From contig JBELHJ010000045.1 of assembly GCA_042091495.1 (NCBI GenBank), positions 1-18,778 on the forward strand: a stretch of DNA of 18,778 nt, given 5' to 3'. Positions 7,117 through 15,342 of this stretch are shown here, piece by piece; the first letter of the stretch is position 1, and the number at the start of each line of letters is the position of its first letter. The position numbers and the translations under genes were made by a program. This stretch comes from JBELHJ01 sp042091495 (GTDB lineage: Bacteria > Bacteroidota > Bacteroidia > Flavobacteriales > Flavobacteriaceae). Under the pieces are notes generated by a model. It did no database searches. It was not told the origin of the DNA and was given only the letters and a program-made list of their open reading frames with translations.

Positions 7117-8481
7117 ATGCGAAAAGTTTTGATAATTGGTGCAGGTAAATCATCCTCGTACCTAATTAAATATCTTGTTGAACAATCCAGTTCAGAGCAT
7201 TTACACATAATAATTGCAGATATAAAACCACAAAATATTCAAAAAGCGTTTAGTGAACATCAAAATGTACAGATCATATCATTAGATATTTTTGATCGTC
7301 AAAAAAGAGCAAATGCAATTGAAAATTCAGACATAGTAGTGTCTATGTTACCGGCAAGATTCCATATTGAGGTTGCAAAAGATTGTTTGCATTACAATAA
7401 AAATTTAGTCACAGCTTCTTATGTAAGTACTGAATTACTAAATCTTAGTAATGCAGTAAAAAATAAAGAACTGATATTTCTCAATGAAATTGGCGTTGAT
7501 CCTGGATTAGACCATATGAGTGCCATGTCATTAATTGATAAAATACGAGCTTCAGGTGGTAAAATTATTCTGTTTGAGAGCTTTACAGGTGGTCTCATTG
7601 CTCCTGAATCAGATAATAATTTGTGGAATTATAAGTTTACGTGGAATCCAAAAAATGTTGTGATAGCTGGACAAGGAGGTGCTGCAAAGTTTATCCAAGA
7701 AGGTAATTACAAATACATCCCTTATAATCGTATTTTTAGGAGAACAGAATTATTAGAAATTGATGGATACGGACGCTTTGAAGCTTATGCTAATAGAGAT
7801 TCACTAAAATATCAAAGTGCTTATAATTTTGAAGATATTGATACTCTATACAGAGGAACAATAAGAAGAGTTGGTTTTTGTAGGGCTTGGAATATTTTTG
7901 TTCAGTTAGGTTTAACAGACGATAGTTATACCATTGAGGGCTCCGAGAACATGAGTTATCGTGAATTTATTAATTTATTTTTACCTTACAATCCGACGGA
8001 TTCTGTAGAACTTAAACTACGTCATGCTTTAAAAATAGATCAAGATGATATTGTTTGGGAGAAACTAGAAGCTTTAGATTTATTTAGTAATACTAAACTC
8101 ATAGGGATACAAAATGCTACACCAGCTAAGGCTCTTCAAAGTATACTTGAAAAATCGTGGACTCTTGACCACAATGATAAAGATATGATTGTTATGTACC
8201 ATAAAGTCGGCTACGAGAAAGCTGGAAAAAAATATCAAATTGATTCCACTATGGTTACCATAGGTGAAGACCAAACTCATACTGCGATGGCCAAAACGGT
8301 AGGACTTCCAGTTGCAATGGCAACCATTGCAATTCTAAACAAGGAAATAAAAGAAAAAGGTGTCTCTATTCCACTTTCGAAAGAAATATATGCTCCGATA
8401 CTTAAAAAACTGGAAGACTATGGAATTAATTTTAAAGAAAAAAAAGTGCCCTATTTGGGATATAACGAACTTAATCTGTGA
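7117..8481 (+). CDS. Saccharopine dehydrogenase family protein
   Basis: A 454-residue NAD(P)-dependent oxidoreductase. It begins MRKVLIIGAGKSSSYL with a GAGKSS dinucleotide-binding loop at residues 8-13, and the early segment DIVVSMLPARFH and the signature NEIGVDPGLDHMSAM (Asp128) are typical of saccharopine reductase. The C-terminal half holds the catalytic insertion domain, with TAMAKTVGLPVAMA near residue 389. Length and motifs fit saccharopine dehydrogenase (glutamate-forming), which acts in lysine metabolism, but related enzymes act on other amino-acid conjugates, so the substrate is inferred. The stop codon overlaps a possible GTG start of the following Lrp-type regulator gene, pointing to one transcript and local control by that regulator. 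Confidence 0.87.
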   Translation: MRKVLIIGAGKSSSYLIKYLVEQSSSEHLHIIIADIKPQNIQKAFSEHQNVQIISLDIFDRQKRANAIENSDIVVSMLPARFHIEVAKDCLHYNKNLVTASYVSTELLNLSNAVKNKELIFLNEIGVDPGLDHMSAMSLIDKIRASGGKIILFESFTGGLIAPESDNNLWNYKFTWNPKNVVIAGQGGAAKFIQEGNYKYIPYNRIFRRTELLEIDGYGRFEAYANRDSLKYQSAYNFEDIDTLYRGTIRRVGFCRAWNIFVQLGLTDDSYTIEGSENMSYREFINLFLPYNPTDSVELKLRHALKIDQDDIVWEKLEALDLFSNTKLIGIQNATPAKALQSILEKSWTLDHNDKDMIVMYHKVGYEKAGKKYQIDSTMVTIGEDQTHTAMAKTVGLPVAMATIAILNKEIKEKGVSIPLSKEIYAPILKKLEDYGINFKEKKVPYLGYNELNL

Positions 8482-8483
8482 TT

Positions 8484-8954
8484 ATGAAAAGCTATAATTC
8501 TGTTGTCAAAATTGATGGCATTGATAAAAAAATACTTAAAGCGCTAATGAATGACGCAAGAACTCCAGTGCTAGAAATTGCAAGGCAGGTAGGTATCTCT
8601 GGAGCAGCTATTCATCAGAGGCTAAGAAAACTTGAAAAATCCTCCCTTATAAATGGTTCAAAATTTATTATTAATCCAAAATCTTTAGGTTATTCCACAA
8701 TGGCATTTGTAGGGATTTTTTTAGACAAAGCCATAAGTAACCCTGACGCTGTAAAACAACTCAAAAAAATCCCTGAAGTACTTGAGTGTCATTATACTAC
8801 TGGAAACTGGAGTATATTTATAAAAATTTTAGCTAAAGACAATGAACATTTAATGCATCTTTTAAATAAAGAGGTCCAATCAATAACTGGGGTGTCCAGA
8901 ACCGAAACCTTCATATCGCTAGATCAACAAATTGAACGTCAAATTCAATTGTAA
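8484..8954 (+). CDS. Lrp/AsnC family transcriptional regulator
   Basis: A 156-residue DNA-binding regulator. It has an N-terminal winged helix-turn-helix (about residues 10-55: DGIDKKILKALMNDART, then LEIARQVGISGAAIHQRL) and a C-terminal RAM/AsnC ligand-binding domain (about 65-150), in which YTTGNWSIFIKILAKD corresponds to the usual effector-binding turn. A GTG at 8478 is in frame and overlaps the stop of the dehydrogenase gene; the ATG at 8484, two codons on, is the more likely start, and the choice hardly changes the protein. The gene follows the saccharopine dehydrogenase gene directly, so it probably senses an amino acid such as lysine and controls this pair. It ends 6 bases from the convergent metallopeptidase gene. 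Confidence 0.9.
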   Translation: MKSYNSVVKIDGIDKKILKALMNDARTPVLEIARQVGISGAAIHQRLRKLEKSSLINGSKFIINPKSLGYSTMAFVGIFLDKAISNPDAVKQLKKIPEVLECHYTTGNWSIFIKILAKDNEHLMHLLNKEVQSITGVSRTETFISLDQQIERQIQL

Positions 8955-8960
8955 AGTGTT

Positions 8961-9656
8961 TTAATCTCTTCTTCCTAAAATCCTATAGGCCCAATACAAT
9001 AAGTTAGCTAAAGCACCAAGAGCTGCGACTAAGTATGTTCTAGCAGCCCACTTTAATGCATCTTCAGCTCCAGCATATTCTTGCTGAGTTACCATATGCT
9101 TATTTTTTAACCAAGCCAGCGCTCTATTACTAGCATCATATTCTACTGGTAATGTTATAAAGCTAAAGATGGTTGCTGCTCCCATTAAAACTAAACCGGC
9201 CAAAGCTACCCAAAACCCTAGACCTAAACCTTGTGCAGCTCCTAAAATTAATCCACCAATAACTAACCATTGAGACATTTGTGAAGATACACTTACTAAT
9301 GGAACAAGTTGAGAACGTAATTGAAGCCAACTGTATGCCTGAGCGTGTTGTACCGCATGACCACATTCATGAGCTGCAACAGCAGCAGCAGCAGCGTTAC
9401 GTTCGTTATAAACAGATTCACTTAAATTAACCGTTTTATTTTTTGGATTATAATGGTCTGTTAAAGACCCTGATGTAGAAACTACCTTTACATCAAAAAT
9501 ACCGTGATCTGCTAACATTTTTTCTGCAATTTCTCTGCCACTCATTCCGTTTTGCAAGAGAGTTTTAGAGTACTTTTGAAACTTAGATTTTAGTTGATTA
9601 GAAACCAACCAGCTTATTAATGCTATACCACCAATAATTATATAATATCCTAACAT
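8961..9656 (-). CDS. Zinc metallopeptidase, YugP-like membrane protein
   Basis: A 231-residue membrane-anchored neutral zinc peptidase of the Zn_peptidase_2 type. It has an N-terminal helix (about residues 3-18, YYIIIGGIALISWLV), then the metal motif HECGH at residues 96-100 (HExxH with catalytic Glu97), directly preceded by an alanine run encoded by repeated GCT/GCA codons. Two closely spaced hydrophobic segments lie near residues 130-170, and PVEYDASNRALAWL contains the conserved Glu expected as third zinc ligand. The C-terminus has a further hydrophobic segment. Its substrates are unknown. It follows leuS by 11 bases on the same strand and is probably read through from it. Confidence 0.9.
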   Translation of the reverse strand: MLGYYIIIGGIALISWLVSNQLKSKFQKYSKTLLQNGMSGREIAEKMLADHGIFDVKVVSTSGSLTDHYNPKNKTVNLSESVYNERNAAAAAVAAHECGHAVQHAQAYSWLQLRSQLVPLVSVSSQMSQWLVIGGLILGAAQGLGLGFWVALAGLVLMGAATIFSFITLPVEYDASNRALAWLKNKHMVTQQEYAGAEDALKWAARTYLVAALGALANLLYWAYRILGRRD

Positions 9657-9667
9657 CTTAATTAAAT

Positions 9668-12484
9668 TTAACCTACAATATTTACAATTTTACCAGGAAC
9701 TACTATCACTTTTTTAGGTGTTCTTCCTCCAAGCTGTGCAGTTGTTCTTTGGTCTTCTAAAACAATTTTTTCAATAGCATCTTTAGATAAATCTAAAGAT
9801 AACTCAATGGTAAACCTAACCTTACCGTTAAATGAAATAGGATACATCTTAGAACTCTCCTTAACATGTGCTTCATTATATTTTGGGAAATCAGCAAATG
9901 AAATTGAGGTTTCATTCCCTATTAAATTCCAAAGCTCTTCGGTAATATGAGGCGCATATGGTGCTATTAAAATTAATAAGTCGCTTAAAACTACCTTGCT
10001 GTTACATTTTTGAGAAGACAATTCATTAACAGCAATCATAAAAGTTGATACCGAAGTATTGAATGAAAAATTTTCTATGTCCTCTTGAACTTTTTTTATG
10101 GTGTGATGTAAGGTTTTTAAATTTTCTTTAGTAGCCTCACCATCAAGAGATTTTAATCCATTTTCGTCTACGTATAATTTCCAAAGCTTCTTTAAAAAAC
10201 TATGTACTCCTGTAATACCTGCAGTTTTCCATGGCTTATACTGTTCAAGTGGCCCCAGAAACATCTCATATAGTCTTAAGCTGTCTGCTCCATAGGTTTC
10301 ACAAATGTGGTCTGGATTTACAACATTATATTTTGACTTAGACATCTTTTCAACATCCCTACCTACTTTATAAACACCATCTGAATTTAAAATAAACTCA
10401 GCGTCTTTGTATTCTTGTCTCCAATTTTTAAACTGCTCTAAGTCAAGCTCATCTGAAGCGTTCACAAAAGAAACATCAGCATGAATTGGAGTTACATTCT
10501 CATCTTTAATTAAATCTTTAGAAATAAAGGCATTTTTGCCTTCAATTCTATAAACAAATGCACTCGTACCAAGAATCATTCCTTGGTTTATTAGTTTTCT
10601 AGCAAACTCATCTACAGGAACATGACCTAAGTCATATAAAAACTTTTGCCAAAATCTTGCGTAGAGGAGATGGCCAGTAGCATGCTCACTACCGCCTATG
10701 TATAAATCAACTTCTTTCCAATACTGCATTGCTTCTTGACTAGCAAATGCCTTTGAATTTGAAGCATCCATATACCTATTAAAATACCAGGAACTCCCAG
10801 CCCAACCTGGCATTGTATTAAGCTCTAAAGTAAATATTGTTTCACCATTTATTTCTGAATTGGAAACAACTTTATTATTCAGGGTGTCCCATGCCCAAAC
10901 ATCTGCTCTACCTAGAGGAGGATCCCCTGCTTCAGTTGGTAAATATTTTTCTACTTCAGGAAGTTGAATGGGAAGATGAGCTTCCTCAATCATTTGAGGC
11001 ATACCCTCTTTATAGTACACAGGAAATGGTTCTCCCCAATATCTTTGTCTGGAAAAGACCGCATCTCTTAATCTGTAATTGGTTTTACCTTGACCAGCTC
11101 CGATTTTTTCTAATTCGAAAATTGCGCGCTTAACTGCTTTCTTATAATTCAAATCATTCAGAAAATCACTATTCGAAATTACGGTATTGTTTTTATCTGT
11201 AAAAGCTTCCTCAGAAATATTAGTATCCTTAAAAATATTAGGAATAGGTATGTCAAAATGTTTTGCAAAATCATAATCCCTCTGATCTCCACAAGGAACA
11301 GCCATCACAGCACCAGTACCATATCCTGCTAAAACATAATCTCCAATCCAAATTGGCACCTTACTTTTTGTTAATGGATGAATTGCATAGGCTCCAGTAA
11401 AAACTCCTGAAATATTTTTAACATCTGCCATACGATCACGCTCACTTCTTTTCGAAGCTTGATCAATATAGGCTTCTACCGCAGCTTTTTGTTCTTGAGT
11501 AGTAATTTGTTTTACCAAGCTATGTTCAGGAGCTAATGTCATAAAACTGACACCAAAAATAGTATCAGGTCTTGTAGTAAAAACCTCAATAATCCCATCA
11601 TGACCATCTATATTAAAAGAAACTGACGCACCTTGAGATTTTCCAATCCAATTACGTTGACTCTCTTTTAGAGATTCTGTCCAGTCTATAGTGTTTAGCC
11701 CTTGAAGCAAACGTTCAGCGTAAGCAGAAATTCGCATACTCCATTGCTTCATTTTCTTTCTTATTACAGGATAACCTCCCCTTTCCGAAACGCCATTTAC
11801 AATTTCATCGTTTGCTAGTACAGTCCCCAACTCAGGACACCAGTTTACTTCAGTATTTGCAATATAAGTTAACCTGTATTTCAAAAGAACTTCTTCTTTT
11901 TTAATATTTGAATAATCTTGCCACTCTTCAGATGTAAAATGGTCTATATCATCATCACAAGCCACATTTATATTAGCATTACCTTGCTTTTCAAAAACAG
12001 CAATCAATTTAGCTATTGGTTCCGCTTTATTTAATGATATATCAAAATATGCATTGAATAATTGAATAAAAATCCATTGTGTCCATTTGTAATAATCAGG
12101 ACTACTTGTTCTAACTTCTCTACTCCAATCAAAAGAAAAGCCAATCTGATCCAGTTGTCTTCTATACGTTTTAATATTGGCTTCTGTAGTTACCGCTGGA
12201 TGTTGACCAGTTTGAATTGCATATTGTTCTGCCGGTAACCCAAAACTATCATAACCTTGTGGGTGTAAAACATTGTATCCCTTATGTCGCATATATCTGG
12301 CATAAATGTCAGATGCAATGTAGCCTAATGGATGTCCAACATGAAGTCCTGCCCCACTAGGATATGGAAACATATCTAAAACATAAAACTTTGGCTTATC
12401 TGAGTGATTATTAGCCTTGAACGTATGATTTTCGGACCAATATTTTTGCCACTTGTTTTCAATTGCTTTGAAATTGTATGTCAT
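9668..12484 (-). CDS. leuS: Leucine--tRNA ligase
   Basis: Class Ia aminoacyl-tRNA synthetase that charges tRNA-Leu. It shows HVGH at residues 48-51 in PYPSGAGLHVGHPLGY, the CP1 editing-domain TTRPDT at 303-308, and KMSKS at 713-717. The anticodon-binding domain and a short C-terminal domain ending VIVVPGKIVNIVG complete it. At 938 residues it is about 80 longer than the E. coli enzyme (860). Part of the extra length is an insertion at about residues 150-205 (from KLIAVFEKQ to KKEEVLLKY), before the NTEVNWCPELGTVLANDE segment; I believe this is shared by Bacteroidota. The start ATG is 25 bases downstream of a full -7 match. The gene leads a pair with the metallopeptidase gene. Confidence 0.97.
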   Translation of the reverse strand: MTYNFKAIENKWQKYWSENHTFKANNHSDKPKFYVLDMFPYPSGAGLHVGHPLGYIASDIYARYMRHKGYNVLHPQGYDSFGLPAEQYAIQTGQHPAVTTEANIKTYRRQLDQIGFSFDWSREVRTSSPDYYKWTQWIFIQLFNAYFDISLNKAEPIAKLIAVFEKQGNANINVACDDDIDHFTSEEWQDYSNIKKEEVLLKYRLTYIANTEVNWCPELGTVLANDEIVNGVSERGGYPVIRKKMKQWSMRISAYAERLLQGLNTIDWTESLKESQRNWIGKSQGASVSFNIDGHDGIIEVFTTRPDTIFGVSFMTLAPEHSLVKQITTQEQKAAVEAYIDQASKRSERDRMADVKNISGVFTGAYAIHPLTKSKVPIWIGDYVLAGYGTGAVMAVPCGDQRDYDFAKHFDIPIPNIFKDTNISEEAFTDKNNTVISNSDFLNDLNYKKAVKRAIFELEKIGAGQGKTNYRLRDAVFSRQRYWGEPFPVYYKEGMPQMIEEAHLPIQLPEVEKYLPTEAGDPPLGRADVWAWDTLNNKVVSNSEINGETIFTLELNTMPGWAGSSWYFNRYMDASNSKAFASQEAMQYWKEVDLYIGGSEHATGHLLYARFWQKFLYDLGHVPVDEFARKLINQGMILGTSAFVYRIEGKNAFISKDLIKDENVTPIHADVSFVNASDELDLEQFKNWRQEYKDAEFILNSDGVYKVGRDVEKMSKSKYNVVNPDHICETYGADSLRLYEMFLGPLEQYKPWKTAGITGVHSFLKKLWKLYVDENGLKSLDGEATKENLKTLHHTIKKVQEDIENFSFNTSVSTFMIAVNELSSQKCNSKVVLSDLLILIAPYAPHITEELWNLIGNETSISFADFPKYNEAHVKESSKMYPISFNGKVRFTIELSLDLSKDAIEKIVLEDQRTTAQLGGRTPKKVIVVPGKIVNIVG

Positions 12485-12516
12485 TATTAATTTATTTCCA
12501 TTAAGGTTTAAAAGCG

Positions 12517-12547
12517 CAAATTTAAGGTTATTATAATAATGTTGAAA
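12517..12547 (-). promoter_or_regulatory. Putative promoter for leuS
   Basis: On the minus strand TAAATTTG (12524-12517) matches TAnnTTTG and is followed by C. A TTTC at 12547-12544, one base from TTTG, lies 19 bases upstream of it. Transcription would start near 12510, about 25 bases before the ATG. Confidence 0.5.
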
Positions 12548-12623
12548 GTTTAAACCTTTTAAAGGTATTGGTTTCTTTTTATTTATATTTTTACCAAATA
12601 AACATCTTTAATTTTAACTTTTT

Positions 12624-13499
12624 ATGGCAGGTACTTTTGAAAAATATCAAAAAAGAAGATTAATCTCATCATATTTTTCCGTAGTTATTAGTATCGCTTT
12701 AGTTTTATTCCTTTTGGGAAATTTAGGATTAATGATAATAAATGCAAAAAAAGTAAGTGATCTTCTTAAAGAACAAATTTCTTTGACGATTTACCTCAAC
12801 GATTCAGCTAAAAAAGTTGAAATTAATCAAATTCAAAAAAGCTTAGAACTTGCTGATTACACTAAATCAATAACTTTTGTTTCTAAAGAGGAGGCAGCGG
12901 AGTTAATGATTTCTGAAACTGGTGAGGATTTCATGGACTTTGTTGGTTACAATCCCTTACAAAATTCGATTGATATTCACCTAAAAGCAGACTATGTTAC
13001 AAATGACAAACTCAATGAGATTGCCTCTGAATTGTCTGACAAAAAATTTGTTGATGATGTGAAATTTGATGAAAACCTTATTGAATTAATGAATAAAAAT
13101 GTAAGAAAAATTTCATATTGGGTTTTAATATTTAGTATTGTTTTCACTCTTATTTCTGTTTTATTAATCAACAGTTCCATTAGATTAGCTGTTTACTCAA
13201 AACGATTTATTATTAAAACAATGCAAATGGTTGGTGCTACCAAATCATTTATAAGAAAACCTTTTATATACAAAAACCTTCAGCTTGGACTAGCCGGTGC
13301 TTTTATTGCAAACCTTGCATTATGCGTGGTATTTTACCAGTTAGATACTTACTTCCCCGAGCTAACACTATCAAGTGCTATTGAAAAATTGGTACTACTG
13401 GTATTGGCTGTTTTTGGTGTGGGCTTCATTATAACTTGGATTAGCACCTTTATAGCTACACAACGCTTCTTAAACTTAAAAACAGATCAATTATATTAA
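12624..13499 (+). CDS. ftsX: Cell division protein FtsX
   Basis: Permease-like subunit of the FtsEX complex, which controls peptidoglycan hydrolases at the division septum. The 291-residue protein has the FtsX layout: a cytoplasmic N-terminus, helix 1 at about residues 16-38, an extracytoplasmic domain at about 40-165 with the hallmark LLKEQISLTIYLNDSA and ISKSLELADY-like region, then helices near 166-188, 214-238 and 257-280. The loop after helix 2 carries RFIIKTMQMVGATKSFIRKPF, the conserved FtsX MxxVGAT motif. The ATPase partner FtsE is not in the window. It begins a compact plus-strand cluster with DUF3098, uppP and truB. No clear promoter is seen; the 139-base space to leuS holds palindromes. 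Confidence 0.93.
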   Translation: MAGTFEKYQKRRLISSYFSVVISIALVLFLLGNLGLMIINAKKVSDLLKEQISLTIYLNDSAKKVEINQIQKSLELADYTKSITFVSKEEAAELMISETGEDFMDFVGYNPLQNSIDIHLKADYVTNDKLNEIASELSDKKFVDDVKFDENLIELMNKNVRKISYWVLIFSIVFTLISVLLINSSIRLAVYSKRFIIKTMQMVGATKSFIRKPFIYKNLQLGLAGAFIANLALCVVFYQLDTYFPELTLSSAIEKLVLLVLAVFGVGFIITWISTFIATQRFLNLKTDQLY

Positions 13500-13543
13500 T
13501 TAATTGAAATTAAAACCTAATTTGCGACACTTTAAAAAAATTA

Positions 13544-13819
13544 ATGATGGGAGAAAGTAAACGAAAATCTGAATCAAAAAAAGATTTTATATTCAAGAAA
13601 GCAAATTACAAATGGATGTTCATTGGGTTATTTTTTATTGCTCTAGGATTCATACTAATGAGTGGTGGAGGAAGTGATGACCCTAATGTTTTTAACCCAG
13701 ATATTTTCAGTTTTAGAAGAATTCGACTTGCTCCAACATTGGTTTTAATTGGTTTTGGAATTCAGATATATGCTATATTTTTGAATCCTGATAAAAACAA
13801 TTCAAATAAAGGAAACTAA
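13544..13819 (+). CDS. DUF3098 family two-helix membrane protein
   Basis: A 91-residue protein with a basic, lysine-rich N-terminus and two predicted membrane helices (about 24-42 and 65-83), joined by a short loop with SDDPNVFNPDIFSFRRIRLA, the conserved core I associate with DUF3098. The function is unknown. Two adjacent ATG codons (13544 and 13547) are possible starts. It begins 44 bases after ftsX, and its TAA shares a base with the uppP ATG (TAATG), so it is very likely co-translated with uppP. Its fixed place between a division protein and the undecaprenyl-diphosphatase suggests an envelope-related role (inference). Confidence 0.85.
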   Translation: MMGESKRKSESKKDFIFKKANYKWMFIGLFFIALGFILMSGGGSDDPNVFNPDIFSFRRIRLAPTLVLIGFGIQIYAIFLNPDKNNSNKGN

Positions 13820-14610
13820 TGGAAATAATTGATGCATTATTATTAGGAGTTGTTCAAGGTTTAACAGAATTTTTACCAGTGTCGTCAAGTGGACATTTAG
13901 AATTAGGTAAGGCTATTCTTGGAGATGAATCTGTTCCTGAGGAAAGCTTACTTTTTACAGTTGTCCTTCATTTTGCTACAGCTCTAAGTACTATTGTGAT
14001 TTTTAGAAGAGATATACTTACTATTTTAAAAGGTGTTTTTACCTTAAAATGGAATGAAGACATTGAATTTGTTTTAAGAATAGCCTTATCTATGATTCCT
14101 GCCGTCTGTATTGGGTTATTTTTTGAGGAACAACTCGAACAATTGTTTGGAAATAATGTTTTACTTGTTGGATGCATGTTAATTTTAACAGCATTGTTAT
14201 TGTTTTTAGCTGATAAAGCCAAAAACACAAATAAGTCGGTGTCTTATAAAAATGCTTTTGTAATTGGTATTGCTCAAGCTGTTGCTATGCTTCCAGGTAT
14301 CTCAAGGTCTGGAGCTACAATTTCAACCTCTGTGCTACTAGGTAATGATAAAACTAAAGCCGCTCGTTTTTCTTTTCTCATGGTAGTCCCTCTTATATTT
14401 GGAAAAATTGCGAAAGACCTATTAAGTGGAGATTTAAACTTTAGTACATCTAGTTTTGGATACCTTTCAGCAGGGTTTCTAGCGGCTTTCTTTTCTGGCT
14501 TATTTGCTTGTCAATGGATGATACGTTTGGTTAAAAAAAGTAAGTTATCCTACTTCTCAATTTATTGTGTAATTGTTGGCGTAATTGCTATAATTGTATC
14601 TCTAGTTTAA
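13819..14610 (+). CDS. uppP: Undecaprenyl-diphosphatase
   Basis: Integral membrane phosphatase (BacA/UppP) that turns undecaprenyl diphosphate into the monophosphate, recycling the lipid carrier for peptidoglycan and other envelope polymers; it can confer bacitracin tolerance. The 263-residue protein shows both family motifs: QGLTEFLPVSSSGHLEL at residues 13-29, with Glu17 and His26 expected at the active site, and LPGISRSGATIS from about residue 158 with Arg163. Multiple membrane helices fill the rest. It overlaps the DUF3098 stop by one base and is followed after 5 bases by truB. Confidence 0.96.
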   Translation: MEIIDALLLGVVQGLTEFLPVSSSGHLELGKAILGDESVPEESLLFTVVLHFATALSTIVIFRRDILTILKGVFTLKWNEDIEFVLRIALSMIPAVCIGLFFEEQLEQLFGNNVLLVGCMLILTALLLFLADKAKNTNKSVSYKNAFVIGIAQAVAMLPGISRSGATISTSVLLGNDKTKAARFSFLMVVPLIFGKIAKDLLSGDLNFSTSSFGYLSAGFLAAFFSGLFACQWMIRLVKKSKLSYFSIYCVIVGVIAIIVSLV

Positions 14611-14615
14611 GTATC

Positions 14616-15311
14616 ATGATTAGTGGTGATCAATTCAAAGACGGTCAAGTTCTTCTTATTGATAAACCCTTAAATTGGACTTCGTTTCAGGTCGTCAATA
14701 AACTGAGATGGGAAATAAGAAACCGTTTTAATTTTAAAAAACTAAAAGTTGGTCACGCTGGAACTCTGGATCCATTGGCAACGGGTTTACTTGTTGTTTG
14801 TACAGGAAAAATGACTAAAAGTATAACTGATTTTCAAGGACAAGAAAAAGAATACACAGGTATCATTAGATTAGGTAGTACAACACCTTCTTACGATCTG
14901 GAAACAGATATAAATCAAAAATTCCCCACAGAGCATCTAAATCACGAAATGATTAATGATGCTGTAAATAATTTTATTGGAGAAATCGAGCAATACCCTC
15001 CTATTTTCTCTGCACTAAAAAAAGATGGCAAGCGCCTCTATGAATTTGCTAGAAGTGGAGAATCTGTTGACATAAAACCACGCAAAGTAGCTATTTTAGA
15101 ATTTGAAATTACCAGTATTAATAATTTTGATGTCTCTTTTAGGATCAAATGTAGTAAAGGCACTTACATAAGATCTATAGCTAATGATTTTGGAAAAATT
15201 TTAAACACTGGAGGACATCTCATTAATTTGAGAAGAACTAAAATTGGAGAATTTGACGTCAGTAATGCCCTTAACCCAACTGAATTTATTGACACACTAA
15301 AATCAGAATAG
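14616..15311 (+). CDS. truB: tRNA pseudouridine(55) synthase
   Basis: TruB isomerises uridine 55 to pseudouridine in the T-loop of tRNAs and also acts as a tRNA chaperone. From the ATG at 14616 the protein has 231 residues. The frame is open further upstream, to 14565, but that part lies inside uppP and precedes the conserved start GQVLLIDKPLNWTSF. The catalytic loop GHAGTLDPLATGLLVVCTG carries the nucleophile Asp52. Other family segments are KEYTGIIRLGSTTPSYD, YPPIFSALKKDGKRLYEFAR and CSKGTYIRSIANDFG. It is somewhat shorter than the E. coli enzyme and has no obvious extra C-terminal domain. It follows uppP by 5 bases and clearly shares its transcript. Confidence 0.95.
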   Translation: MISGDQFKDGQVLLIDKPLNWTSFQVVNKLRWEIRNRFNFKKLKVGHAGTLDPLATGLLVVCTGKMTKSITDFQGQEKEYTGIIRLGSTTPSYDLETDINQKFPTEHLNHEMINDAVNNFIGEIEQYPPIFSALKKDGKRLYEFARSGESVDIKPRKVAILEFEITSINNFDVSFRIKCSKGTYIRSIANDFGKILNTGGHLINLRRTKIGEFDVSNALNPTEFIDTLKSE

Positions 15312-15342
15312 TTAAGTTTATATTCTGAAGTGGAATAAAATT

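Noticed and set aside
9375..9400. Repeated CAG-type triplets
   Set aside because: They encode an alanine run just before the HECGH motif of the metallopeptidase and are part of a normal coding sequence, not an independent repeat locus.
10837..11133. 98-codon frame on the plus strand inside leuS
   Set aside because: It is antisense to the conserved catalytic part of leuS and shows no domain or start signal of its own.
13520..13535. CTAATTTGCG before the DUF3098 gene as a promoter -7 element
   Set aside because: It is one base short of TAnnTTTG spacing, and the gene lies in a compact cluster with ftsX, so a separate promoter is not needed.
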